Of a stretch of 55,950 bases of DNA, positions 24,620 through 41,185 are shown one piece after another. Below the pieces are notes generated by a model, which was not told where the DNA came from, did not search any database, and was given only the letters and a program-made list of their open reading frames with translations. Positions within the stretch are counted from its first letter, which is position 1; each line of letters starts with the position of its first letter. The position numbers and the translations under genes are program-made. The stretch is from Bifiguratus adelaidae. Lineage: Eukaryota; Mucoromycota; Endogonomycetes; Endogonales. The DNA lies in the NCBI GenBank assembly GCA_002261195.1, contig MVBO01000098.1:1-55950 (forward strand), given 5' to 3'.

Positions 24620-27600
24620 ATGGCTTTAGGAGGACCAGATCCTTTGAAGCGCCTATCGGCCTTGTCTTCAAAGCACGACCTGTCGGACCTTCGTATACCC
24701 ACCATTACCGATGAAGCAGAGGAAGTAGAAGGTAAGCCGTTAGGGCTCAGCAAATATCTCCGTTAACCTCAGCATTAAACGCGACTCTTTGACGCGCACG
24801 TTAGGTATGAATGGACGTATTCGTCTTCGAAAGGATGAAAAAACAGCAAAGACTTTCGCGTCTCGAAATTGGATGGACAATCAACGTAAATACCTGCAAG
24901 CTTACGAATACCTTTGTCACATCGGGGAAGCCAAAGAGTACGCCGCCATTAGATCACAAGGACAAATCGGCAGTCTACTGACGTGTTTTTAGGTGGATGG
25001 AAGCTTGTTTGGAGGAAGAGATAAGCTCAATTGCTGATCTTGAAGAAACCCTCCGGAATGGCATCGTGTTGGCGAAATTAGCCAAATGGTTTGCGCCAGA
25101 GGTGGTCAAAGGCAAACGCATCTTTACCGTAAGCATTTATATATCGGTTGGACATTGCGCACGAGACTGATCCTGCTCGCACTTAGGGACAACGCCTTCA
25201 ATTCAGGCATTCTGACAATATCAATTACTTCTTTCAAGCTATTGCATTTGTGAAATTGCCACAGGTATGGTGTATGTCATCTACTGCTTTCCCGCTCTCA
25301 CGACATTGGTCAGATCTTTTGGTTTGAATTGACCGACTTGTATGAGAAGAAGAATATACCAAAGGTGGTGTACTGTATTCATGCACTCAGGTAAGCATGG
25401 CCAAATACTCTATTGTACTTCGCACCAGATTTCTACATTGTCTCCATTTAGTCACCTTTTGGCCAACAGCGGCGTGGCTCCCACGATACGCAATCTCGTT
25501 GGCGCTTTGGAATTCACCGGTAGGTACCATCACCATGAACGGATGTGAAAAAGTCCGACACTATATTGATCCATCGTAGACGAACAATTGCACGCCACGC
25601 AGCGAGGGCTGGATCTGTCAGGTGTTTCCATGCCAAACTTTAGCAACGTCGGTCAGTCGTTGCGAAAAGAATTGGCTGTAAATTATGTCGAAGAGGAAGA
25701 GTGCGAGGAAGAGACACAGGTGGTGGAATTGGTTGAAGAACCTCATTTTGATGGTATGACCGCCTTGACCTTTTACAAGCTTATTTTGGCTGACTTGTGA
25801 TGCAGAATTGTTGGCTGTCAAGTTGCAAGCGCTAGTCAAAGGGACGCTTCTGAGGAGAGATTTTGACGCTATGCTTGATCAAATCCAAGACATTGAACCC
25901 ACCGCGATCAGATTGCAAGCTCAAATCAGAGGTGTACTGAAGCGACGACAGCGCAAACATATGATGCAACATTACAAACAAAATCTACATAAGATCGTGA
26001 AGATACAATGCTTTTACAAGAAGAAATTGGCCAACGACGCTTACAGACGCTTGAGTAGGCTCGGAAATTGGGGGCCCACTGTATCAAAACTAACATAGAT
26101 ACGCAGAATTGGATCAAAATCCCTCCATCAGCACCGTCAAGGCATTCGTACATCTTTTAGACAGCAATAACCTGGATTTCGAAATTGAACTCGAGATAGA
26201 GCGATTGCGACAGCAAACCATCAAACAAATCCGTGAAGATGCGGAGCTGGAGCATGACTTGAACGATCTTGACATAAAAATCGCTCTATTGGTCAAGAAC
26301 AGCATATCTTTGGACGAAGTGATGAAAGTTTCGAAGAGAATGAGCGGGAGCCGCCAAAAAGAGGCTCTAGCGCAATTGGTTCAAGGAGAAGTCGCCAATC
26401 CTTTCAACTTGAAGAACCTGGACAAAACTTCCAGGCGACGATTGGAATTGTACCAGCAATTATTCTATATACTGCAGACCGAGCCACAGTATCTGGCAAG
26501 ATTACTTTATCTTCTCAATGGCTCGTCCAACATGAGCGATAGCAACCGTCGAATCATGGATACTGTTGTGCTCAGTTTATTTGGATATGCGCAAGACGCA
26601 AGAGAAGAGTATTTGTTACTCAAGCTTTTTAAGGTGAGAATCCCGGCTAAGCGTTTTCATTGTCCTCACATATCACGTAGCATTGCATCCAGGAGGAATT
26701 GAACAATGTAGACAACATTCAACAATTCTCCAAAGGCAACTACACCTTTGCAAGATTGATGTTCAAAGTCAATAGAAACAAGAAGGAGAGAGATTATCTT
26801 CGAAAGGCATTCGGCTCATTGATTCAAGGCATCATCGAAGACGACTTCATCAATGTGGAAACGGATCCAGAGATCTTGTACCGAGCAGCATATCAAGACG
26901 AAGAGGCGAGAACAGGCCAGACTCCCCCACGTCCTTACAATGTTACGGCTCAACAAGCAATGCAGTACGCGCCCACAAGAGCCACGTTCATCAAGAACTT
27001 GCAAACACTCCGGCAGACGACCGAAGACTTTTTGCAAAACATCATGTCTAGCCTTGCTCATATGCCGTACGGGGTCAGATTTATCTGCAAAGAGATGCGT
27101 GAAGCTTTGCTCGCCAAATTCCCGTCTCAGAGAATTGAAGCCATCGATCAATGCATACTCTACTTCTTGTTTTATCGTTATTTTGCTCCCGCTATTGTGT
27201 AAGTTTATCGCCCTGCTCGCCATGTCTTTGACCGTTACGATTAGTGCTCCTAATGTTTGGAACATTGTTGAGGTTCGAGAGATACCTGCAGACAAGTGCA
27301 AGGCCCTTGGCAATGTGAGTAGATGAGCAATCAACCGCTGCCAGTTACAGAAGCCAACCAGTCTTATCTTCCAGGTTGCGAAGATGCTGCAGCATATTGC
27401 CGCCGGCAAGTCCTTTGGCGAGGATGACATTTTCCTTTACCCCCTGAATGATTACGTGTCAAGTGCAACCGATCGTATCCGTAAATGGTCAGAGAAAGGT
27501 AATTGCTCACTTTATTTGCTCTCGAATGCTCATCGCTTAAGCGTTGTCTTTGCAGTAACCGGAGTTTCATCCCTGGATTCGTACTTTTGTGTCCATGCAT

Positions 27601-28820
27601 ATTCCGAGTTTTCCACACAAACGAAGCCCGTCATTTACATATCGCAAGAGGAGATTTTTCACGTCCACGAACTCCTAGGACAGCATCTCGATGAATTACC
27701 CGCTGGCGGTGATGATAAATTGAGATCGCTCCTAGAGCAACTAGGATCCGTTCCAACTCTTCAACAATTGAAAGAATTAGCTGGTCGCGGAGAAATTAGT
27801 CTGACGCTTGTCAATGGAGCTGCACATTCTCTTAGTGATCCGGACGCAGTTAGCCGCCGCCTTTTCATTGAGACTCGGCGATTAGTAGTTTCAATCATGA
27901 AAGTTCAAAGCGGAAACAATTTATTGGATATCATGACCAAGCCAGTGACAAGTATCGAAGAAAAGGTGTGGAGAAATTTGAAGCAGCAAGAACACAGGGA
28001 AGGCGCCTCAAGAGGGAAGGGTGCTCATCTACAAAGGTGCGGAAAGGATGAGTTGGAGTGATCATGCATGGCTAACATCTCTGGCTTGAAGGTTATCTTT
28101 TGCAGAAATCAAGAAACTTGCCATCACCAACCTTTTGAAATTGGAGCTTGACGGGCGTGTTACAAGAAAAGATGGTTTTCAGGAGATGATAAATTCTATA
28201 GCTGCAGCTATTGTGCACAAGAACCATTTGCGCGAATCCAGACAGAAGCTACTTCCGCGCTTACGACAAACTTTGGTCAACTTGGAAAGTAAGCGACTGT
28301 ATCTTGACGGTCAATTACAGAGCTACAACGATTATCTCGATTCATGCGTGAGTAAGATGACTCACAAAGGACAGCGACAGCGCTACACCCTTCCTTTCAC
28401 GCGTCAATACTTCCATCTTCGAGAGCTAAAGCGTACCGGTAAGGTACCCAAATTCGGCTCTTATAAATATACCGCGCAGACGCTGTATGAACGAGGAGTT
28501 TTACTCAAGCTGGAAGGCATCAACCAAAAGCAATACGACAAGGTATCATTTGTTGTGTCTAGTAATGAGGAAGGTGTCTTTGTCATCGAAGCAACCGTTC
28601 CTATACTGGGCTTTCAGCAAAAGAACTCTATCGTCATCCTGTTCAATGATCTCCTATACGCTCAATTTGATGGTATTCAGAATCTGAAGCTTCTGGATGA
28701 AGCCGTGGAGCTGAATGTCAATCTGTTGATCTTTTTGATTAACAAAAAGTAAGTCATCGATCTTTATCCCAGGGATTTGGACCCTCAACTGATGTTTAAT
28801 TTCTCAGATTCTACGTCTAA
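24620..28820 (+). CDS. IQGAP family scaffold (Iqg1/Rng2-like)
   Basis: Fifteen exons: 24620-24731, 24805-24937, 24993-25128, 25187-25264, 25314-25390, 25452-25519, 25580-25753, 25806-26054, 26107-26633, 26693-27198, 27245-27314, 27375-27498, 27556-28036, 28092-28748, 28808-28820; 1134 residues. A calponin-homology domain (WMEACLEEE...YCIHALSHLLANSG) is followed by three IQ motifs (VKLQALVKGTLLRRDF, IRLQAQIRGVLKRRQR, VKIQCFYKKKLAND), a RasGAP-like domain with CILYFLFYRYFAPAIV, and the RasGAP C-terminal domain. IQGAPs bind actin, calmodulin or myosin light chain and Rho GTPases and organise the cytokinetic ring. It is shorter than Rng2 (1489). The last exon has 13 bases. Confidence 0.95.
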
Positions 28821-28939
28821 GCATTGTATTCAGTCTAGCTGTTGCGCACGCTATGTACACTGATGTACAGAAATTTGAACATATATGAACAATGAAAATG
28901 ATCCATAGTTGCAAGTGCATTCCATCAGTGTCTGGTATT

Positions 28940-33900
<4,961 letters not shown>

Positions 33901-34212
33901 TCTATGGTACGCCAATATCGATGCTTTGCTGAAGGTGCGCGCGCCTAATATTGAGATCGTTGTGATGCAAGGTACAAAAAGTGAACACACCTAGTCGTTG
34001 TGGGGTTTGATTCTCCTTCAAATGACTGTGATTTGTGTAGTGTCAGGAGTCCTCCAACACCTCTGCCAGTCGAGATTCATAGAAAAAGGCCCGACTATTG
34101 CTTGCGTTCGGCGACTTTCTTTGCCCTCAGGAAGAATTTCCTTTTATGGTGGTGTATTCGAATACAAATTTCCTTTTATAGCGCAAACAATGTTTATACA
34201 GAGAGACACTTC
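33901..34212. other. Intergenic, 5' of the ROCK-like kinase
   Basis: Spacer between two minus-strand genes: the 3' end of myotubularin and the start of the kinase. A/T-rich tracts with two TTCCTTTTAT copies (near 34137 and 34169) are the only notable feature. No gene seen. Confidence 0.4.
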
Positions 34213-37125
34213 TCACTCCACCCACAGGGGATGGGGTAGATCGTTTGACTTTTCATCGCTGGGTGAGTCAAGGAGGTCAGCCATGGTTGCTTTTTTGTTG
34301 GATCGAGAGTTATTTGGAGTCGAATTGAGGCTGGAGAGTGAGGACTGTGGCGACGGTTTGGGACTGTGACGCAAAGGCTTGCGGGTGGCTGTGGCACGTG
34401 TTGTGAAGGATGTGATGGTTTCGCCACCTAGAGGAGGTAGAGTTGATGTGGAAGACGAGGTGACTTGATCGTCTTCTAGGGGCATTGTTTGGGCAGTTGT
34501 TGGAGAGGATGTGGTCGGAGACGTCAGAGGTCGCGATGGCGAAGCTGGAAGCATGACCTGTTCAGTTGAGGTTGGTAGTATAGGCGGCTTTGAGTCGTGG
34601 CTTTGGTCAACGACTGCCCTCGGAGGGGTGGGTGCCGGCTCGGCAGATGAAGGATAAAGTCCTTGATGCAGCAATGTAGGACTCGACTCACTTCGTTTCA
34701 TGTCAATCGAGCTCTGCCCAGGAGCGTCCGAATGATGTGATGTCGACGATTGATCATCGCCCCTGCTAGTCTGGTCACGACTTACAATGGACAATTCTCT
34801 CATGCCTTGGCTTATGTTGACCTCACCGCGCGCCCCCATACTTCCGCTTCCTGATCGCATCCTTTGATGCGCCGGTAGATTGAATTGATTTCGTCCGTAC
34901 ACAGCGTCACCGACGTCTTTTGTGAAACGCGATAATGAGCCCATGAAGTGTTGGCCAAACGATGGTAAGCTTGTTCCGTCGCTAGATCTAGTCGCCAAAC
35001 CCGGAGCTCCAACCTGTGGTTCCTGAATGGGGCGTGCAAAATCCATCATTGGTCTGACCGTCGCCGGATGATCAGTCGAGCTGTCTTGCCATGGATTGTC
35101 GTCGAATAGAGATGCCGCTGACGACAAGAAGGACTGGAAGCCCTTCATGGTACTGGTCAATAGTGGTCCTGCATCCACCTCATCATTTCCTTCGCCTCGG
35201 GAGCTTTCAATTTGCGTCGGTAGTTGCTCTGTCGCTGTTGCTGACGTGTCGCGATTCGCCACATTGACTTCCTCATCCGTACGTCCAAACAAACCTGCCC
35301 AGTAGATTAACTGTTTCGAGTTTGGCATGAGAACCGGGTTTTCAGCGTCCAAGCCAGGATCGTAATCTTCCTGTAAATACGTGGCCCTTTTGGATTCAAA
35401 ATAATCCCAGACACTGTGCGTCTTCTTATCAGGAGCATTCTCCATTCGCTCTCTTTCGCAGTTGTATAAGAACGTGCCAAATTGGCAAGAATAGACGTGA
35501 TAATGCAGGTCGATGAGAAGCTGTTCTGAAAATTCGAATCGGTTTGGGTATTGCCGGATGAGTTGAAAAACACAGTCCAGGAATTGATGGAAAACTGGCG
35601 AGGTTTCCTTTGCATGAGAGTTGGATCCAAGTTTGAGCTTCTGGATGGCTGCTCCGCCTGAAGCGTTGGTCTGCGATGAATCGACAAAGAACTTTTCGTT
35701 TGAAAGATGGCCACATCGATCGGCAAATTTATAGCCAAACGAAACCCAATCCTTCTCGATGAGGATTTGAAACCCTTTGAAAGTACGATAAAAGGAATCC
35801 AAGCATACTTCAGGTAAGGCGACCAGTTGCGATGTGCGATCCCATCCATCTGAGCAGTGAACCACAACATGAGCCTTCTTCTTGTGAATAGTTTCGACGA
35901 TGATGACAGACGCTTCCATTACCGAAGAAATGTGTTTAAGCCAATTCGACCGAATTAGACCTCCCTGATTAACTGCACCGCCGACATCCGAACTTTGCAT
36001 GGCTAACAACGAGTGAGTGGCTACATTGCCTACCACTGCCGCACCCACCTTCACACATCTTGCTCAAGCTATCTCTCATGACGTGAATGTTGTCGATGCC
36101 CATATAAATCTTTTTACAATTGCGATAATTCTCCATGTTTTCGGTACCAGCCCCCATGGCCGTCTGGGCGAACGCGTTGGCGGTTGGACGCGCATCAACA
36201 ATGATGTTGCTGACACCAGGTGGATAGTATTGGACAAATCCATTAGTGGTGGACACAGTGGTTTGAAAGATGGCTTCAATCAGTTTCTCATCCTGCACAG
36301 ACCTAGCCTGCTTCAGTCCCACCATTGGTTGTGAACAACGTGTAATGGATGCCTTATTCTGTGGATGAATCCAAGAAAGTGCCGGTATCCGCGCTTTACT
36401 TCTATATCGAGCTGCGTACGTGAGTACATTGTCGCTAATCTTGTTGGGTACGACCAGCACGCGCGGATAGGATGGAGAAAACTAGGCAGTCATCAGACTT
36501 TTGATTATGCCAGAAAGCACATGGACATACCACATAGCGATTGTTGACCAAGCTGAAGCGCCATGCATCGGTCAGCTTGCCAACGCCAATGCGTGTATAC
36601 TCCTGGATAGGGTCGTAGATGCTCCATCCCGTGTTGGTGGGGAAAGGTGGTACGGGCGTATAGAAGAAGGCGTACAATTGCTCTGTGGAGCCTACGACCA
36701 TAAGCCCTGATCCCAAACGACGACAAACTGTACTTACTGACGCACGTTAGCTTTTGTACGCTCTCAAACACGTCGGCAGCGTCGCCTTCTTTCGGCATGG
36801 ACAATGTGACTAGTAAAAAGTCCCGACATCGCACCACCAGTGGGTATAGACCTGTCTGTAGAGAAGCTGGCTTTCTCTCTACCGTGTGTATGATGGGATA
36901 AGGCAACTAGGTCGTTCAACATACACCTCATGTGTCCCATGGAACACTCACCCATAGTTCTTCCTCCGGATGGTTGAATATGAGGTGGTGAGCCGTGAGG
37001 TGCAGCGTACCCGTGTAGACCTCTCCGTTCTTTCTCAACCTCACATTGTCCACCTAGCGGTCTGCTTAGCTTGTCCTCAAAACGCTTTCGCCTCTCCCTA
37101 CCTTGGCCACCTTTATGAAATCCAT
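34213..37125 (-). CDS. Myotubularin-type PI3P phosphatase (Ymr1-like)
   Basis: Exons 37125-37102, 37053-36952, 36906-36738, 36691-36531, 36481-36055, 36002-34213; introns 45-52 bases; 890 residues. The start MDFIKVAKVDNVRL and TGTLHLTAHHLIFNHP form the PH-GRAM domain; the catalytic P-loop is HCSDGWDRTSQ, the C-x5-R signature of active myotubularins, followed by GFQILIEKDWVSFGYKF. These enzymes remove the 3-phosphate of PI3P and PI(3,5)P2 on endosomal and vacuolar membranes. After about residue 560 the tail is Ser/Thr/Pro-rich and disordered, with no FYVE domain. Coding exon 1 has only 24 bases, supported by the family-typical N-terminus. Its start codon is 36 bases from that of the divergent hemerythrin-like gene. 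Confidence 0.94.
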
Positions 37126-37161
37126 CAAAGTGGGGGGCTTCGGTGGGCTAATCCCTTATCC

Positions 37162-37623
37162 ATGATGGATGGTTCGCGGCTGGCGAGACATATGGACGCA
37201 TTCCACTCACGCTTTCGACATACATTCACTTCTCTCTACTCACAAGCACCACAAGTGCCACCTTCTCAGTTACCCATGTTTCTACGTTCTGCGTCCAATC
37301 TCTCATACACTCTCACCCTGCATCATACCATCGAGGATCGACATATCTTTCCCATGTTAGCCAAGCGCATGCCAGAGTTCAAGCACGAGGGTAGGCATGC
37401 TAGTCAGCATGAAGAGATACATCATGGTCTAGACAAGTACGAGGAGTATATCCGGCTGGTAAATACAGGAAAGCGAGATTGGGATCCTTCGGTGTTTCTG
37501 GGCATCATGGATAGTTTTCGGGATGTTTTGTTCAAACACATGGAAGAGGAAGTCAAGAGTCTAGAGGGAGAGAATATGCTAAAGTATTGGTCAACTGAAG
37601 AGATAGACAGCATGTTCTTGTAG
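37162..37623 (+). CDS. Hemerythrin-like HHE-domain protein
   Basis: Intronless, 153 residues with the ATG giving MMDGSRLARHMDAFHS. His and Glu ligands of the HHE four-helix fold occur in order: HMDAFH, LHHTIEDRHIFP, HASQHEEIHHGLDKYEEY and LFKHMEEEVKSL. The fold binds a di-iron centre; fungal members are unstudied cytosolic proteins perhaps sensing oxygen, NO or metal. The frame stays open upstream to 36970, but that part is antisense to the first myotubularin exons, so the shorter start is preferred. It ends 16 bases from the stop of the convergent PhoD-like gene. Confidence 0.82.
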   Translation: MMDGSRLARHMDAFHSRFRHTFTSLYSQAPQVPPSQLPMFLRSASNLSYTLTLHHTIEDRHIFPMLAKRMPEFKHEGRHASQHEEIHHGLDKYEEYIRLVNTGKRDWDPSVFLGIMDSFRDVLFKHMEEEVKSLEGENMLKYWSTEEIDSMFL

Positions 37624-37639
37624 TGTACTATAGACATTA

Positions 37640-40005
37640 TTACATACGACGTAATCTGGGAACATCCACCGTATAAGGCTTTGTTCTTCCTGCGCCCTGC
37701 AAATCTTTGGGCCGTTCCATGTGCAGGGTAAGTCGTAGGGCACCGTCCACGGCGACTCCTCCTGGGCCAATGACGTTGGGGTTGCTGCCTTGACCTCCCA
37801 AGTATTCGATGGAAGCCCAATTTCTCCGACCCAACAGTTTCTTATCCTTGAGCTGTTTGCCATCCACATCTTCCGTAAAGACTTCGAGCATCTCCTCTTT
37901 GGTATCAGCGTCAATCTTGTATTTGCTGGCGGCTCGATGGAGGATGTTGAGCAGAGCTGGTGGCGGCGGAGCGTTGGAAATGGCAGAGGAAATCAGCTGA
38001 ATCATATGGCGAGGATCGCGCTCCGGGGGTTCCTTGGATCGACCGTACAATCGTCCCATGGCTGCACAATGTACGTCTCCGGCGACTATAGTAACTCTGA
38101 TGTTACGCTCGATTGCAAACTTTTGCAGGGAGCTGATAAACATCCTTCTTTCCTCCTTGTGAAACTTGCCAGTCCAATCTGAAAACGCAGTGAGAATAGA
38201 TGTTGGATGGCTCCTTTGATCCTACTTACGATCATTCATATCGTCCAGCACTTCAATCTCGTCATTGAGGACATTTACAGCATTGCCGAGGCCAATGTTT
38301 TCCAAAAAGGTCAAACTTCCGAGACCTTCAATTGCATTCTCAACCATGGTCATGGGGGGATAAACTATGGGTACGCCAACCATGACAATGAGATGCTCAA
38401 CCGTGGGCTGAGTTTCGGTACGGATCTTTTCAAAGGCCGCAGCGTATGTTTCCGGAGAGCAAATCTGCTGCTTTGTCCGCTCTGTTCGCGTATCTAGCCC
38501 AAGGAACGCAATTTGAGGGCCGAAATGAGTGAAAATGTTGTGACCTGCACCGCCAGAAAAGAAGTACTGCTGTGGAGCAACCTCGAGGGTAGTATGGAGC
38601 TGGAACAAAAGATAGAAGCGCTGAGCCTGGGCAAAGAGTCCACGCATACATGCTGAATACTGAACGTCATCTGGATAGGAACCGTAACCGTCAACAATAT
38701 CCTGCATTTGTGTTAGCGCGCATTCGTCATTTGCCCAGATACGAGAAAGATTCTTACATGATCGTCCCAGATGTACACATATGGAACTCGGGCCATAACA
38801 TCCGCAAAAGCGCCGTTGCCGAACCATTCACAATAATGAGTAAAATAGAAGGATTCAAAAGCGTCAAAGAGCGCAGGCGAACAAGGCGTCTTCAGGCGCT
38901 CTTTGAGCGGCTTGGACAACCATTCCGTCTTGACAACGTCTTGATGGAGAACCTTTTTCCAAGCTTAGCCTACGCCATTTCCGATTCGGTCGTTACCTAC
39001 CTGATCGCAATACAATTGATCGCCTCCACCGAGCATGACATGCAGACCATTCTGTTCTGAATATTCTCTCAAGTCCTCCCACAGGGCATCTTTGGAATCC
39101 ACACTTGGCGGTGGATCCTTGGAGCTCCAGCCGTTGCAGCTAAAGAAGGCCATGCGGAAAGGTTGACTAAGCGAAGGCACTAGGAATGAATACTGTTTGT
39201 CCGGCAAACATGATACACCATAGTTGATCATCTTCTCAGCGATCGCTGAAAGAGGCACAGTGAGGGCGTATCGGTAGAAGGCGTATTGACCACGATAAAC
39301 ATCGAGCAATTGAGGATTTGTGGGCAAGATAACATCGGTAATTGTATCATGAAGTGTGACTTTTGGAGCATTGTCTTGAGCCGGTACGACGAGCAAGATC
39401 GAGCCATGCCAAGTCTTTGCAATATGGTCGATATTTTGATATCGAAGCAATGGTCCACAAAGTACAGGTGAATCAATACGTAGCGGTGGAGCCTGAGTAG
39501 CCGGCACACCTGGTCGATAGTTGGAGCCCCAAGGTTCATGCCATGTTGGATGATGGTGATATCCTTCCTTAGGTCCGGCATCGTAAGCCGGTTTGTTCCG
39601 ATGTATGCTATACAATGGCGCTTCGCTGCCCACATCGTGTATCGATGATTGAAGTCGCGGATTTTTTAAAGCGTCATAGGTGCCATGCCATTCGTGACCA
39701 AACGTATTGGTAATGTACTGACCTGGAGGTGGATATTGAACGTGCGCTTGTTGTATTGGGGGCTGCGGAGGATAACCCTGAACATAGGGTCCCATATTCT
39801 GCCCAGGAAGCACGAAACCGCCTGCGCGGTCTCCACCAGGGCTCAAGACAGGAGAAGGTTGTCCTTGTACGTTGCCACGTGCTGGCAATGGAGGTGGAGG
39901 TGGGTGCGCCTGCTGCCCCCTGGGAGGCAATGGAGGTGCAGAGTACCCTGGAGGATCGTCCCTGGGTGGAAGCGGAGGTGGTGGATACTGTTGCGACGGA
40001 TTCAT
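37640..40005 (-). CDS. PhoD-like phosphatase with proline-rich N-terminus
   Basis: Exons 40005-39001, 38952-38758, 38701-38230, 38178-37640; introns 48-56 bases; 736 residues. The first ~75 residues are Pro-rich with repeated PPLPPR/PPLPAR blocks, likely SH3 or WW ligands. Metallophosphatase signatures follow: FFSCNGW, MLGGGDQLYCDQ, YIWDDHDIVDGYGSYP, and VTIVAGDVHCAAMGRLY. The order fits the PhoD_2 type common in fungi, intracellular rather than secreted because no signal peptide is seen. The ATG giving MNPSQQYPPPPLPP was chosen over an upstream TTG. Intron 1 ends in AAAAAG, a poor acceptor, but it is the only choice that keeps frame with normal length. The substrate is unknown. Confidence 0.85.
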
Positions 40006-40198
40006 GGACAAGTGACAGAAACGTTCCAAAGTTTCTTCTGACAGGAACTATCTTTATTGAGGGTGGGTTTAATGTGCCCTAACCCTTGATGTGGAACAAT
40101 GCGCTTAGCGACATATTGCAGAATAATAGGCGGCAGGGCTGAGGCGGCCAAGCAGCAAGGTGTAAAAGCAGGCGACAGATGTTTCCCAACTTCACAAC

Positions 40199-40940
40199 AT
40201 GGTTACAGTGTTGATTACAGGTGCTTCGCGTGGTATTGGTTTGGAACTTGCCAGGCCTTGTCATGCTCTCGGCAATCGGGTGATTGGAACAGGCCGATCA
40301 CCGTCTTCGGCCAAGGATATGCAAGCGTTGGGCGCTCAAGTGGTAGCATTGGATGTGACCAAAGAAGAGAGCATTAGCAATGCAGTTGCAGAGGTGAGCA
40401 AAGCTGTCCGGAAGGGATTGACGTATTAATCAACAATGCTGGAGATACTTGGCAAGTCAACCCCTGGGCTTCGACGAGCAAGTAGAACACTAAGCATGAA
40501 CATCCGGGCAAACTGACTAATGGCACTTAGGCCCGTTGAATTATGTCGAAAATTTCGATGCCAATGTCATCAGTGTCCTTAGTGACTCACGCCTTCATCC
40601 CTGCGCCAAAGAAGAGTTCCCATCCAACGGTGATGAGCATAAGCTCGTTTATTGGAACAAATGCCAGGATGCTACAATATAAAATGAAGAGCATCAATCC
40701 AAGCTACCTTGTCACCAAGGCTGCTTTGAACATGCGCAAGTCAAGAGTCTGCAAATCATGGTCTCAGCTCACCCAGCTTGCTCTTTTCAGTCAAGGCAGA
40801 CATGAATCCATCCGGTGATATTATCCCTGCAGAGTCTGCTCAAGGCATCATGGCCGTGGTAGACAAGGCAACGTTTAAGACAATATCACCTTTGTCGATT
40901 ACAATGGGAAGCCTTGCCTTGGTGAAACTTGCCTTATAAG
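40199..40940 (+). pseudogene. Decayed short-chain dehydrogenase/reductase
   Basis: Fragments of one SDR appear in order but in different frames: MVTVLITGASRGIGLELA (cofactor site), IDVLINNAGDTW, MSISSFIGTN, NPSYLVTKAALNM (Tyr and Lys), and MNPSGDIIPAESAQGIMAVV then ITFVDYNGKP. At least three frame changes and stops separate them. No set of GT or GC introns restores them all, so it is an inactive copy. The type resembles the C-factor/sniffer-like SDRs. It lies between the PhoD-like gene (divergent, 193 bases) and an F-box/LRR gene. Confidence 0.72.
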
Positions 40941-41185
40941 GAAGGGTTGGAATACCTCGACTTGTTCGACTGTTGACGCGGTCTCGCGCTGATATTATCG
41001 CCTGAGACGTGCGCGATCGTTCCATAGACGTGCAAGTAACAGCCTGTCGAGGGTTGTTGTAGTTTGTCTTCCTTTCTCAATACACTGGTGCTTTTTGTGA
41101 ACACTTCGTCCGGATGCTGCTCATGACCCAACTGCCTGGCTAACGGATTGCAACGCCTTGTTCGGCACTGAAGTTGTGGTAAACC

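Noticed and set aside
36970-37161. N-terminal extension of the hemerythrin-like protein
   Set aside because: Open frame but antisense to well-supported myotubularin exons 1 and 2; the HHE fold is complete from 37162.
38969-39001. 33-base intron in the PhoD-like gene
   Set aside because: A 48-base intron ending at 38953 also keeps frame, with a length normal for this window.
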